A stretch of 64,000 bases of DNA from Leucobacter rhizosphaerae (GCF_022919175.1 NZ_CP095043.1:1612001-1676000); one strand, 5' to 3'. Shown: positions 24,543 to 33,478, counted from the stretch's first letter. The notes: generated by a model not told the origin, from the letters alone. Translations and numbers: made by a program.

Positions 24543-25435
24543 CAGCGGCGTCCGTTCCGTGAACGCGGGTCCAGGACATCCTGCAACCCGTCACCCAACA
24601 TGTTGAATGCGAGCACGATCGTGAAGATAGCCAGTCCGGGGAACAGGCTGGTCCACCAGTTCCCGAGATTCTGCGACCCGAGCGCGATCATGGCTCCCCA
24701 CTCGGGCACCGGAGGCCGCGGACCGAGGCCGAGGAATGACAGCGCAGCGAGCATCAGAATGGCGTTTCCCAGCTCGATCGTCGCCATGACGAGCGCGGGA
24801 CCAGCGCTGTTCGGGATGACATCCTTGATCAGGCTCTTCCACAGCCCGGAACCGAGGAGACGCCCCGATACGACATACTCCTGGCTCCGCACGCTCAGCA
24901 CAGAGCTCCGGATGATTCGGGCGTACAGCGGCCAGGACACGATGACGAGAGCCAGAACCGCATTTCCGGTGCTCGGTCCGAAGGCTGCACTGACCGCCAT
25001 CGCCAGGATGATGCTCGGAAAGGCCAGCACCAGATCCGCGATGCGCATGAGCACGTTGTCGACGGCGCGGCCCAGGTACCCGGCGAGCAGTCCGACCGTG
25101 CCCCCGACGAGCAGCGAGATGCTGACGATGATGACGGCGAGCGGCAACGACAGTCGCGAACCGTAGAGCAGTCGGCTGAGCACGTCACGACCGAGTTCGT
25201 CGGTACCGAGGACGAACTCTCCTCCGGGGGCCTGGAACAGGGGCCCGACCGATTTCAGCGGGTCGAACGGTGCGATCACCGGGGCGAGAGCTGCGATCAG
25301 CGCCCACACGAGGATCACGGCGATCGCGATGATCGTCCACGGCCGACGCCAGGGTGAGGAGAACTGTCGTCGGAGCACACGCTCGGCGCGTGCCGCGCTC
25401 ATCGGGCGAACGGTACCAATCAGTCCGGTGCTCAT
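24542..25435 (-). CDS. Dipeptide ABC transporter permease (DppC-like)
   Basis: The 297-residue protein starts at ATG 25435, which overlaps the DppB-like stop. It has an N-terminal membrane segment (TIIAIAVILVWALIAALAPV), the periplasmic GTDELGRDVLSRLLYG motif of DppC/OppC, then five more membrane helices. The EAA-like loop is reduced to the region near SGRLLGSGLWKSLIKDVIPN. SFLGLGPRPPVPEWGAMI near the end is the family signature. It forms the transmembrane channel with the DppB-like subunit. Confidence 0.93.
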   Translation of the reverse strand: MSTGLIGTVRPMSAARAERVLRRQFSSPWRRPWTIIAIAVILVWALIAALAPVIAPFDPLKSVGPLFQAPGGEFVLGTDELGRDVLSRLLYGSRLSLPLAVIIVSISLLVGGTVGLLAGYLGRAVDNVLMRIADLVLAFPSIILAMAVSAAFGPSTGNAVLALVIVSWPLYARIIRSSVLSVRSQEYVVSGRLLGSGLWKSLIKDVIPNSAGPALVMATIELGNAILMLAALSFLGLGPRPPVPEWGAMIALGSQNLGNWWTSLFPGLAIFTIVLAFNMLGDGLQDVLDPRSRNGRR

Positions 25436-26436
25436 GCGTGTCCAATCCTGGGATCGATGATTCCGGCGAGCACGTCGACGATGAGATTGATCACCGTGTA
25501 CACGATCGCGATGAAGAGCGTGACGCCGAGAATCGACTGAAGGTCGAGTGACAGTGCGCTCCGATAGGCGTAGTTGCCGAGACCCGGCCAGCTGATGACC
25601 TGCTCGACGAGCACGGCACCGCCGAGAAGCGACGCGAACATCAGCCCGGTGACCGTGAGGATCGGGAGCAGTCCTGCCTTGAACAGGTGCCTCCACACGA
25701 TGGTTCGTCTCGGAAGGCCCTTTGCGACCGCCGACCGCACGAAGTCCGAGTCCATCACCTCCAGCATCGCCGAGCGGACAAAGCGCAGGAGGGCTGAGAC
25801 GGTGAGCAGCGCCAGGATTCCCACGGGCAGGACCAGGTGCCACACCGCGTCGGCGAACACGTTGAACTGCCCGGCAAGCAGCGCATCGATGGTGTACATC
25901 CCGGTGACGGACGGGGGCGGATCGAAGTCGTTGGACAGCCTGCCGCCACTCGGCAGCCAGCCGAGCACGTAGAAGAACAGGTAGAGCGCGAGAAGCGCGA
26001 GCCAGAACGGGGGTGTGGACAGTCCGGCGAGGGAGAACACGCGAATGCCGTTATCGGCTGCCGTGCCCTTGCGCAGAGCCGAGTACACTCCGAGTCCGAT
26101 CGCGATCACGACGGCGATGATCATTGCCGGAATCGCGATCTCGAACGTTGCTGGGATGTACTGCTGGAGATCCTGCAGCACCGGTCGGTTCGTCTGCTGA
26201 GAGATCCCGAGATCTCCGCGCAGGATGTTCGCGAGGTAGGTTCCGTACTGGACGATGAGCGGCTGATCGAGCCCCCACTTCCGCTCGAACGCCTCACGGA
26301 TCTCCGGGTCGTCGTACGCCTGCGGGGAAAGGTTCGCGGCGGCTGGGTCGCCGGGAACAACACTCACCAGCAGGAAGGTGATCACTGTGATCCCCCACAG
26401 CAGGATGAGCGCACTGCCCAAACGCTTGGCAATCAT
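25432..26436 (-). CDS. Dipeptide ABC transporter permease (DppB-like)
   Basis: The 334-residue protein starts MIAKRLGSALILLWGITVIT, the usual DppB N-terminal helix, followed by VVPGDPAAANLSPQAYDDPE. The EAA-like cytoplasmic loop is FVRSAVAKGLPRRTIVWRHL and the end is LVEQVISWPGLGNYAYRSAL. About six membrane segments are visible. The ATG 26436 lies 46-59 bases after a strong hairpin that separates it from the binding-protein gene, so its expression may be lower than that gene's. Confidence 0.93.
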   Translation of the reverse strand: MIAKRLGSALILLWGITVITFLLVSVVPGDPAAANLSPQAYDDPEIREAFERKWGLDQPLIVQYGTYLANILRGDLGISQQTNRPVLQDLQQYIPATFEIAIPAMIIAVVIAIGLGVYSALRKGTAADNGIRVFSLAGLSTPPFWLALLALYLFFYVLGWLPSGGRLSNDFDPPPSVTGMYTIDALLAGQFNVFADAVWHLVLPVGILALLTVSALLRFVRSAMLEVMDSDFVRSAVAKGLPRRTIVWRHLFKAGLLPILTVTGLMFASLLGGAVLVEQVISWPGLGNYAYRSALSLDLQSILGVTLFIAIVYTVINLIVDVLAGIIDPRIGHA

Positions 26437-26480
26437 GGTGAGAAGCGGTGGCACCTGACGGTTCCCTTCTGATCGTGGTT

Positions 26481-26513
26481 CCGGATCCGGACTGGCGTGC
26501 AGTCCGGATCCGG
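26481..26513 (-). terminator. 14-bp perfect hairpin between binding-protein and permease genes
   Basis: CCGGATCCGGACTG (26481-26494) and CAGTCCGGATCCGG (26500-26513) pair exactly around GCGTG. The hairpin lies 12 bases after the binding-protein stop and 45 bases before the DppB-like start. Such intercistronic stems usually attenuate or stabilise the upstream message so that the binding protein outnumbers the permeases. Confidence 0.8.
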
Positions 26514-26525
26514 CGCAGCACGGAG

Positions 26526-28136
26526 TTACTTGGTCCCGACCCGCGGCAGATCGACGATCCATCCGGCCGGTGAGTACTCGGTGTTCGTGAGATCGGCCGT
26601 CGCCACGGCGATACCCGAGTTGTTGGCGAGTGGGATGAACGGCGAGTGCGCGTTCATCTGCACCTGCCACTCCTCCATAGCGCCGCTGCGTTCCTCGATG
26701 GTCGTCGCCGCGAGCACGGCGTCGCCGGCCGCGATGACGGCAGGATCGGCCCGCTCGACGGTCCAGCCGGTGCGGAGTGCCGTACCGGCTCCCGGAGCCA
26801 TATTGTTCACGAGCGAGGCGGCGACCGGGTAGTTCAGGCTGCTCGGGGTGAACCCGAGTGCGAGCTTGCCCGCACCCTGCGAGTCGAGGAAGGCGTTGAT
26901 CGGCTGCGGCGTCAGCGTGATGGTGATGCCCGCTTCGGCGGCGTCTTGTTGCACGCGCGTGACGATGGTGCCGAGGTCGACGCCGCGGTACGTAATCGCC
27001 GGGTACACGAGTTCAACCTCGGGATTCGCAATACCGGCGTCGGCAAGCAGCTGCTTCGCGCCGTCAATATCGCGCGCCTGCACGTCGCTCTCGGGCAGTG
27101 CGCCCGCGAATGCGGGGGGAACAAGGCCAGCCGCCGGCACCGCATCTGCACCGAACAGCTCGGCGATCGCTGTGCGATCCACTGCGAGGCTCAGTGCCTG
27201 CGAGAAAGCGGGGTTCGCGGTGATCTCGGAAACCGCGGGGTCGCGGTTCGCACTGAGCTGGTACGAGGTGTCGAGCGATCCCGATACCGTGAGCGTGTCG
27301 GGCAGCCCCTCGACCATCGGGCCGGAAAGGTCGAGAGCGATCTCCGCGTTCTTGGCCTTCTGAATGGCGAGTTCCTGATTCTGCACGTCCACGTTCTGAA
27401 TTACCACACGGTCGAACTCGGGTGCCTCGCCCCAGAAGTCGGGGTTGGCTTTCAGCACGATCTTGGAACTCGGATCGAAGCTCGAAATGGTGTAGGCGCC
27501 CGAACCGATGGATTCCGTGTCGAGGGCGTTGCCGACGGTGTCTGCGGTTGCCGCGTCCTCGGCAGCACTCGCGCCCAGCTTCGTTGCTGCATCCGCGTTC
27601 ATGATGCCGGCACTCGGCATCGCCAGGATGGTCGGAATATCCGGGTTGGGGATCTCCGACGTCACCACAACGGTCGAAGCGTCCGGTGCGGTGAAACTGA
27701 GGCCCTCGACCGTTTGAGACGGGCTGCCCTTCAGGTTCTTCAGTCGGTCCAGACTGAAGACCACATCCTCGGAGTCGAGCGTGCTGCCATCGGCGAAGAC
27801 CGCATCGTCGCGGAGCGTGAAGGTGAACGTCTTGGCGTCGGCGGAGGACTCGAAGCTCTCCGCGAGCCAGGGCTGAGCCTCGGTGACGTCCGCGCCGTCG
27901 AAGGTCACGAGCGTGTCGTACACCGCGTGCACCGCCATCGCACCGGTTGCTTCGTAGACCGTGCTCGGATCGAGTGATTTCAGCACAAACGAGGTGCTCA
28001 CCGTCAGGGTTTGGTTTCCTCCCCCGCCGGATCCTCCCTGGCTACCGCCAGCACATCCGGTCAGGGCCAGGGCCGCGATGGCGACCCCTGTGGTCACGGC
28101 TGCAAGCCGCGGACTCCGCAGTTTCATCGTACGCAA
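26526..28136 (-). CDS. Peptide ABC transporter substrate-binding lipoprotein (SBP family 5)
   Basis: This protein of up to 536 residues has a lipoprotein signal (LAAVTTGVAIAALALTGCAGG; the lipobox Cys is near residue 28). A family-5 domain follows: VLKSLDPSTVYEATGAMAVH, WLAESFESSADAKTFTFTLR and DDAVFADGSTLDSEDVVFSL. It captures peptides or related solutes outside the membrane for the DppBCDF-like importer. Two starts are possible: TTG 28136, placed five bases after AGGA, or ATG 28127. It is the first gene of the module-1 operon, behind an AT-rich promoter region shared with the XRE regulator. Confidence 0.92.
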   Translation of the reverse strand: MRTMKLRSPRLAAVTTGVAIAALALTGCAGGSQGGSGGGGNQTLTVSTSFVLKSLDPSTVYEATGAMAVHAVYDTLVTFDGADVTEAQPWLAESFESSADAKTFTFTLRDDAVFADGSTLDSEDVVFSLDRLKNLKGSPSQTVEGLSFTAPDASTVVVTSEIPNPDIPTILAMPSAGIMNADAATKLGASAAEDAATADTVGNALDTESIGSGAYTISSFDPSSKIVLKANPDFWGEAPEFDRVVIQNVDVQNQELAIQKAKNAEIALDLSGPMVEGLPDTLTVSGSLDTSYQLSANRDPAVSEITANPAFSQALSLAVDRTAIAELFGADAVPAAGLVPPAFAGALPESDVQARDIDGAKQLLADAGIANPEVELVYPAITYRGVDLGTIVTRVQQDAAEAGITITLTPQPINAFLDSQGAGKLALGFTPSSLNYPVAASLVNNMAPGAGTALRTGWTVERADPAVIAAGDAVLAATTIEERSGAMEEWQVQMNAHSPFIPLANNSGIAVATADLTNTEYSPAGWIVDLPRVGTK

Positions 28137-28225
28137 CTACTTCCTTGTAATCTGTTCCTCGGTGACCCAGTTGGATCTAGCCCTCAACGCGACACTGACT
28201 CCATCAGAAACGAGGGCTGACGCCC

Positions 28226-28256
28226 ACTATAGTTTATTCTCATCAAACTTTTTTAA
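28226..28256. promoter_or_regulatory. AT-rich divergent promoter/operator of module 1
   Basis: The intergenic region is conspicuously AT-rich in an otherwise GC-rich window. On the minus strand TATAGT (28226-28231) can serve as -10 for the transporter operon; the -35 is poor (TTAAAA, 28251-28256, spacing 19). AGTTT (28231-28235) and AAACT (28245-28249) form an inverted repeat with a 9-base gap that overlaps the promoter, a plausible XRE-cupin operator. The assignment is inference. Confidence 0.45.
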
Positions 28257-28336
28257 CGTAGTCGATCAAATGGTGCGCACGGGCCTGCCCGGGAGGCGGC
28301 GACACCGGCATACTTGCAGTAACGAAAGGGACGCCC

Positions 28337-28873
28337 ATGCTCGGAGATCAGCTCCGCCGACTCCGGCGAGACGCAGGAATGACACTGCGGGAACTCGCCG
28401 AGAAGTCCGGACTCTCGGTCGGCATGCTGAGCCAGATCGAGAACGGCTCCGCAGACCCGAGTCTGGGGTCGCTCCGCAAGCTCGCAGCAGTGTTCGACGC
28501 CGACATTTCGTCACTGTTCAGTGACCCGGAGGTCGAGGCAGTCCACATCAGCGGCCCTTCGACACGGATGCGACTCATGACGCCCGGAGGCGAGTTCTCC
28601 TACGAGCGACTCACGCCGGGACGCGGCGACCTCGAAATGCTCCGCGCCGTCATTCCGCCGGGAGAGGCGACGTCCCCCCAATCGTGGAGCCACCCGTCTA
28701 CGGAGTGCGTCTACGTGATCTCCGGCACACTCGACGTCGAGGTCGGAGGCACGAGCTACACGATTCAGGAGAACGAGTCGATCACCTTCGATTCCCGTCT
28801 TCCTCATCGATATCGCAATGCGACGCAGCAGGACACCACCATCGTGCTCGCGGTCACGCCGCCGACACCGTAA
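28337..28873 (+). CDS. XRE family regulator with C-terminal cupin domain
   Basis: The 178-residue protein has an N-terminal HTH_3 domain (about 5-60): DQLRRLRRDAGMTLRELAEK, then GLSVGMLSQIENGSADPSLG. A cupin_2 domain follows (about 105-172): IPPGEATSPQSWSHPSTECV, then ISGTLDVEVGG and a HRYRNATQQDTTIVLAV end. XRE-cupin proteins commonly control amino-acid, polyamine or peptide catabolism, sensing small ligands in the cupin. It is divergent from the module-1 transporter operon, which is its likely target. The right copy of the 59-bp repeat follows 38 bases after the stop. Confidence 0.92.
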   Translation: MLGDQLRRLRRDAGMTLRELAEKSGLSVGMLSQIENGSADPSLGSLRKLAAVFDADISSLFSDPEVEAVHISGPSTRMRLMTPGGEFSYERLTPGRGDLEMLRAVIPPGEATSPQSWSHPSTECVYVISGTLDVEVGGTSYTIQENESITFDSRLPHRYRNATQQDTTIVLAVTPPTP

Positions 28874-28911
28874 GCACCCAACGAGGATGCGCTGAGCCCT
28901 CCTCACACTTC

Positions 28912-28970
28912 GTGCGTGAGCGATTTCTGGTGCAGAACCAGGACTTCTTCCCGGAAATCGCTCACACCAG
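28912..28970. repeat. 59-bp hairpin repeat, right copy
   Basis: This is identical in all 59 bases and in orientation to 15374-15432. The hairpin arms GTGAGCGATTTC and GAAATCGCTCAC are at 28916-28927 and 28954-28965. Together the two copies bracket the complete module 1 with its regulator, about 13.5 kb, as direct repeats. Confidence 0.9.
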
Positions 28971-29028
28971 GACACGTGCGCGCGGGGAGCAGCGCCCTGT
29001 CTCGTGCAGTGCAGCGCGAGAAACAGCG

Positions 29029-29060
29029 GAACCCCTCACCGGGGTTCTGGCGAGGGGTTC
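29029..29060 (-). terminator. Terminator downstream of tRNA-Ser
   Basis: GAACCCCTC (29029-29037) pairs with GAGGGGTTC (29052-29060). An alternative shorter stem uses GAACCCC with GGGGTTC (29041-29047). It lies eight bases beyond the tRNA-Ser 3' end in the direction of transcription. Confidence 0.6.
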
Positions 29061-29067
29061 TGCTAAC

Positions 29068-29155
29068 TGGCGGAGGGTAGGAGATTCGAACTCCTGAGAC
29101 GTTTCCGCCCACTTGTTTTCAAGACAAGCTCCTTCGGCCGCTCGGACAACCCTCC
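29068..29155 (-). tRNA. tRNA-Ser (TGA), CCA encoded
   Basis: The minus strand gives an 88-nt class II tRNA. The acceptor stem is GGAGGGT with ACCCTCC, then G and an encoded CCA. The D arm is TCCGAGCGGCCGAAGGA. The anticodon arm is CTTGT-CTTGAAA-ACAAG with anticodon TGA. A long variable arm GGGCGGAAACGTCTC and a T arm AGGAGTTCGAATCTCCT follow. The gene for seryl-tRNA synthetase lies about 1 kb away. Confidence 0.96.
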
Positions 29156-29244
29156 GCAGACGAGCTTAGCAAAGCGAGGCATCGCACCCGCGCCCGGCCG
29201 CCTCCGCAGCAGATCGCGATCGGCCCGGACAGCCCGGAGCGCGA

Positions 29245-30111
29245 CTACCGCGCGAGCTCCGGGAACCGCTCCCGCAGTGCCGTGAGCAATCCGACCTCGT
29301 CGACCGTCCCGGTGACCCGACTCGCGACCGCCTGCACCTCGGGCACCGCCTGACCCATCGCGACGGCATCGCCGTGGCGCGCCGCCCAGCGGAGCATGTC
29401 GATGTCGTTGCGGCCGTCGCCCGCGGCGAAGACGCGCGAGGGCGCGATCCCGAGCTTCTCGGCCACGACCTCGAGTGCGCTCGCCTTCGTCACGCCGTCG
29501 GGCGCGATGTCGAGCCACGACGTCTGCCCGACCGCGTACGAGACGTGGGTGAGTCCGAGCGACTCGACCGCGCTCAGAAACTCTTCGAGGCGGTGATCCG
29601 GCGATACGACCACCACACGCGAGGCCTGCACCCCGAGCAGCTCCTCGAACGGCACCTTGCGCTGCGTCGACGGCAGGGTGCCGGTCGGGATCGATTCCGT
29701 GTACAAGAACCCGCCGTCCGCGAGCTCGACCGCGAACCGGGCGGTCATCAACTGCGTGCGGATCTTCACGAGCGCATCGCTCGGATCGAAGGCCTCGACG
29801 ACCTCACGCCGATACGCCCGCGGTGCCAGCGCATCGCGCTTCAGCGTGACGGCGCCGTTGCAGGCGACGACCCACTGCGGCCTGATCCCGAGCAGCTCGA
29901 CGATCGGCAGCGTCGCGTCGACGGAGCGGCCGGTCGCAACGACGACCTCGTGCCCCGACTCGTGCAGCGCTCGGATCGCGTGCGCCAGATCCGGGTCGAT
30001 GAGCCCGCCCGCGGGATCGTCGCCCGCACCCAGCGCGCCGTGATTCAGGACGGTGCCGTCGAGATCGAGCGCGATGAGGTGCCGCTCTCCGTCGGTAACT
30101 CGTGCCAGCAT
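29245..30111 (-). CDS. HAD superfamily phosphatase, Cof-type (class IIB)
   Basis: The 288-residue protein has all HAD motifs: IALDLDGTVLNHG (nucleophile Asp in D-x-D), VVVATGRSVD (motif II Thr/Ser region), a lysine in VTKASALEVV and VFAAGDGRNDIDML (motif IV). The large alpha/beta cap between motifs II and III is the Cof/YidA type. Such enzymes dephosphorylate sugar phosphates and nucleotides with broad specificity. It begins three bases after the serS stop, so the two are likely co-transcribed. No specific substrate can be given. Confidence 0.9.
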   Translation of the reverse strand: MLARVTDGERHLIALDLDGTVLNHGALGAGDDPAGGLIDPDLAHAIRALHESGHEVVVATGRSVDATLPIVELLGIRPQWVVACNGAVTLKRDALAPRAYRREVVEAFDPSDALVKIRTQLMTARFAVELADGGFLYTESIPTGTLPSTQRKVPFEELLGVQASRVVVVSPDHRLEEFLSAVESLGLTHVSYAVGQTSWLDIAPDGVTKASALEVVAEKLGIAPSRVFAAGDGRNDIDMLRWAARHGDAVAMGQAVPEVQAVASRVTGTVDEVGLLTALRERFPELAR

Positions 30112-30114
30112 GCC

Positions 30115-31389
30115 CTACGCCTTCTGCTCGATCGGGGTGAGGATCTCGAGCCCGCCGAGGTACGGCCGCAGCGCCTCGGGTACCACCACACTGCCGTCGG
30201 CCTGCTGATGCGTCTCGAGGATCGCCACCAGCCAGCGGGTCGTGGCGAGCGTGCCGTTCAGCGTCGCGACGGGCGCGGCCTTGCCCGACTCCGTGCGGTA
30301 GCGCGTCGCGAGGCGCCGCGACTGGTAGGTCGTGCAGTTGCTCGTCGACGTGAGCTCGCGGTACGCGTCCTGGGTCGGCACCCAGGCCTCGATGTCGAAC
30401 TTGCGCGCGGCGCTGGATCCCAGGTCGCCCGCGGCCACGTCGATGACCCGGTAGTGCAGGCCGAGCGCCTGCAGCATCTCCTCCTGCCAGGCGACGAGGC
30501 GATCGTGCTCGGCCTCCGCCTCGGCGGGATCGGTGTAGACGAACATCTCGAGCTTGTTGAACTGGTGCACCCGGAGGATCCCGCGGGTGTCCTTGCCGTG
30601 ACTGCCCGCCTCGCTCCGGTAGCACGTCGACCACCCGGCGTAGCGGATCGGCCCCTGTTCGAGGTCCACGATCTCATCGGAGTGATAGCCGGCGAGCGCG
30701 ACCTCGCTGGTGCCCGTGAGGAACAGGTCCTGCTCGGGCAGGTGGTAGACCTCGGAGGCGTGCTCACCGAGGAATCCGGTGCCGTGCATGATCTCGGGCT
30801 TCACCAGCGTGGGGGTGATGAGCGGGGTGAAGCCGTGCGAGAGCGCGCGGTCGAGCGCCATGTTCATGAGCGCGAGCTCGAGCCGGGCGCCCACGCCGCG
30901 GAGGAAGTAGAAGCGTGCTCCCGACACCTTGGCGCCGCGCGCCATGTCGATCGCGCCGAGCATCTCACCGATCTCGAGGTGGTCGCGCGGCTCGAAGTCG
31001 AACTCGGGGACGGCGCCGACCTCGCGCAGCGTGACGAAGTTCTCCTCGCCGCCGCTCGGAACACCATCGAGCACGATGTTCTCGATGCGCGCGGAGACTG
31101 CATCGAACGCCGCGTCTGCGTCCTTCGCGCGCGCGTCCGCTGCCTTGACCGCCGCGGCGAGCTGCTGGGCCTGCGCGATGAGCGCGGGCTTCTCCTCCTT
31201 GGAGGCGGACTTCACCTGCTTGCCGAACTCGTTCTGCTCAGCGCGCAGCGATTCGAACTCGGTGAGCGCGGCGCGACGGGAGGCGTCTGCGGCCAGCGCC
31301 TGATCCACCACCGCCTCGTCGTTTCCTCGCGCTCGTTGCGAGCGCTTGACGGTCTCAGGATCGTTGCGGAGGAGTACTGGATCGATCAC
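30115..31389 (-). CDS. serS: Seryl-tRNA synthetase
   Basis: The 424-residue protein has the N-terminal tRNA-binding coiled coil (about 25-105; [20 protein letters not shown], then [20 protein letters not shown]). Class II motifs follow: motif 2 with [20 protein letters not shown] and [12 protein letters not shown], and motif 3 in [18 protein letters not shown]. It charges tRNA-Ser with serine in the cytoplasm. The start [20 protein letters not shown] is canonical. The neighbouring tRNA-Ser(TGA) gene is on the same strand downstream, past the HAD gene. Confidence 0.97.
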   Translation of the reverse strand: MIDPVLLRNDPETVKRSQRARGNDEAVVDQALAADASRRAALTEFESLRAEQNEFGKQVKSASKEEKPALIAQAQQLAAAVKAADARAKDADAAFDAVSARIENIVLDGVPSGGEENFVTLREVGAVPEFDFEPRDHLEIGEMLGAIDMARGAKVSGARFYFLRGVGARLELALMNMALDRALSHGFTPLITPTLVKPEIMHGTGFLGEHASEVYHLPEQDLFLTGTSEVALAGYHSDEIVDLEQGPIRYAGWSTCYRSEAGSHGKDTRGILRVHQFNKLEMFVYTDPAEAEAEHDRLVAWQEEMLQALGLHYRVIDVAAGDLGSSAARKFDIEAWVPTQDAYRELTSTSNCTTYQSRRLATRYRTESGKAAPVATLNGTLATTRWLVAILETHQQADGSVVVPEALRPYLGGLEILTPIEQKA

Positions 31390-31468
31390 GTGCCCAGCTT
31401 ACCCCGGGGCCACTGACAACCCGGCGGGCGAGCACTCCGGTGACACCGTCCGCCGCTACGCTGGTTCC

Positions 31469-32461
31469 ATGCCCTCCCCCACCTCGCGCCCCCAACCGAG
31501 CGCGGCAGTGGTCTACCACCCGGTGAAAACTGACCTGGCGGCGCTCCGGGCGGCGGTCGCCACCCAGGAGCGAATCGCCGGCTGGGGACCGACCCGGTGG
31601 TACGAGACGCTCGAGAGCGACGCGGGCGTCGGCGCCACCGAGCAGGCGCTCCGCGACGGCGCCAACGCGGTGCTCGCGAGCGGCGGCGACGGCACGATCC
31701 GGGCCGCGGCCGAGGCGCTGCGCGGCACCGGGGTTCCGCTCACGATCGTGCCGCAGGGAACTGGCAACCTGCTTGCCCGCAACCTGGGGGTCCCCCTGAA
31801 CCGACTCGACGAGGCGGTGCGCGCGGTCTTCTCCGGAGTGAACCGCCCCATCGACCTCGGGATCCTCACCATCGTGCGCGAAGACGAGTCGGAGAGCCGC
31901 CATGTCTTCCTCGTACTCGCGGGCATGGGCCTCGACGCGCGAGCGATCTCGGCGACCCGCGCGACGCTGAAGAAACGCTTGGGATGGCTCGCCTACGTCG
32001 ACGCCGGCGTGCGCACCATGCTGCGCGATAAGCCGCTCCCGATCCACTACTCGGTCGACGGCTCCGAGGTGAAGTCGATCTCCGTCTACACCGTCATGAT
32101 CGGCAACTGCGGGCTGATGCCCGGCGGGGTCCTCCTGATCCCGGACGCACAGCTCGACGACGGCCTCCTCGACGTCGTCGCGCTGAAGCCGCTCGGCGCC
32201 TTCTCGTGGCTCCGGATCTGGAACAAGATCGGCTGGGAGAACGGGGTGCTGCGGAAAACGAAGACGGGCCGCAAGCTCATCGACCTCGTGAACGACACGC
32301 GCAATGTGGTGTACGACCGCGCGACGAGCTACGCCGTGTCGGTGCCGACGCCGGAGCCGATCCAGCTCGACGGCGACGACTTCGGTCTTGCGCTCGCGGC
32401 GAGCGGCCGCGTCGATCCCGGCGCGCTGATCGTGCGGGTGCTGCCCGAATGGAAGCCGTAA
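31469..32461 (+). CDS. Diacylglycerol/lipid kinase family protein
   Basis: The 330-residue protein has the DAGK catalytic domain. Key features are AVVYHPVKTDLAAL at the start, the nucleotide motif VLASGGDGTIRAAAEAL (G-G-D-G-T near residue 72), TIVPQGTGNLLARNLGVPL and a DdgLLDVV-type C-terminal domain (PDAQLDDGLLDVVALKPL). Members phosphorylate lipids such as diacylglycerol or make phosphoinositide precursors in actinobacteria; the substrate is not visible. The ATG 31469 is followed by a short proline-rich leader. It is divergent from serS. Confidence 0.9.
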   Translation: MPSPTSRPQPSAAVVYHPVKTDLAALRAAVATQERIAGWGPTRWYETLESDAGVGATEQALRDGANAVLASGGDGTIRAAAEALRGTGVPLTIVPQGTGNLLARNLGVPLNRLDEAVRAVFSGVNRPIDLGILTIVREDESESRHVFLVLAGMGLDARAISATRATLKKRLGWLAYVDAGVRTMLRDKPLPIHYSVDGSEVKSISVYTVMIGNCGLMPGGVLLIPDAQLDDGLLDVVALKPLGAFSWLRIWNKIGWENGVLRKTKTGRKLIDLVNDTRNVVYDRATSYAVSVPTPEPIQLDGDDFGLALAASGRVDPGALIVRVLPEWKP

Positions 32462-32521
32462 CCGGCTCGGATACGCGGGCCGGCAGAACTCAGGCCAGCA
32501 GTGCGCTGCCCAGCAGACCGC

Positions 32522-33478
32522 CTACGCGCCGTCCGGCGTCCCCTCGATGACCCCGCGCAACCAATCGCGCGCGTCGCGGAACGTGTCGTCGTCGTGCACG
32601 GGCTTGGTCGTCGCGGCGATGCGATCCGCCCGCGGATACGACCCGAGGAAGACGACGTTCGGGCTGAACCGCTTCACGCCGAGCAGCGCGTCGGCCACGC
32701 GCTCGTCCTTGATGTGCCCCTCGGCGTCGATCACGAAGCGGTACCGACCCATCCGGTCGCCGATCGGGCGCGACTGGAGCAGCGTGAGGTTGACTCCGCG
32801 GGTGGCGAACTGCTCGAGGAGTTCGAGCAGCGCACCCGCACGATCCTCCGGCAGCTCCACGACGAGCGAGGTCTTGTCGGCCCCCGTGGGCTCGCCCACC
32901 GGTACCGTGCGGCTCACGAGCACGAAGCGGGTCACGGCGTCGGGGTTCTCCGCGAGCCCCTCGGCCAGCACCTCGACGTCGTAGTGCTCCTCGATGCCCG
33001 GAGGCGCGATCGCCGCGTCGATGCCCGTGCCGGGGGCGAAGAGATCGACGGCGGCCTGCACGTTCGAGGTCGCGGGGAGGTGGCGGTGGCGCGGGATCTG
33101 GTCATCCAGCCACGCACGGCACTGCCCGTAGGCGACCGGGTGGGCCGCGACCACGGTGATGTCCTCGCGGCGCACGCCGGGGCGGGCGACGAGCACGAAG
33201 CGCACGGGCACGAGGTACTCGCCGACGATGCGCAGGCCCGGGATCGTGGCGAGCGCGTCGAGCGCGACGGTCACCCCGCCGTCGATCGAGTTCTCGATCG
33301 CGATGACCGCGGCGTCGCTGTCGCCCGAGAGCACGTCCCCGAGCGCCTCGCCGAGGTTGGTGACGGGCGCCCACTCCTGGCCCGCCGCCTCGGGCACCTG
33401 CTTGAGCGCGGCCTCGGTAAACGTTCCAGCCGGCCCCAGGTAGGAGTAGCGGCGGGATGCGGGGCTCGGCTCAGACAT
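32522..33478 (-). CDS. pheA: Prephenate dehydratase
   Basis: The 318-residue enzyme converts prephenate to phenylpyruvate in phenylalanine synthesis. It starts MSEPSPASRRYSYLGPAGTF, and the Y-x-G-P-x-G-T-F motif is the PDT N-terminus. Further features are AAVIAIENSIDGGVTVALDA, ARPGVRREDITVVAAHPVAY and the catalytic Thr-Arg in AVTRFVLVS. The C-terminal ACT domain (about 205-285; ADKTSLVVELPEDRAGALLE) has ESRP-like LLQSRPIGDRMGRYRF for feedback inhibition by phenylalanine. It has no chorismate mutase domain, so it is the monofunctional actinobacterial type. Confidence 0.95.
   Translation of the reverse strand: MSEPSPASRRYSYLGPAGTFTEAALKQVPEAAGQEWAPVTNLGEALGDVLSGDSDAAVIAIENSIDGGVTVALDALATIPGLRIVGEYLVPVRFVLVARPGVRREDITVVAAHPVAYGQCRAWLDDQIPRHRHLPATSNVQAAVDLFAPGTGIDAAIAPPGIEEHYDVEVLAEGLAENPDAVTRFVLVSRTVPVGEPTGADKTSLVVELPEDRAGALLELLEQFATRGVNLTLLQSRPIGDRMGRYRFVIDAEGHIKDERVADALLGVKRFSPNVVFLGSYPRADRIAATTKPVHDDDTFRDARDWLRGVIEGTPDGA

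Noticed and set aside
29068..29155. tRNA-Ser as the attachment site of an integrated island (module 1 ends about 100 bp from its 3' end)
   Set aside because: There is no integrase or excisionase gene, and the tRNA 3' end is not duplicated near 15.4 kb. The only shared sequence is the 59-bp intergenic hairpin.
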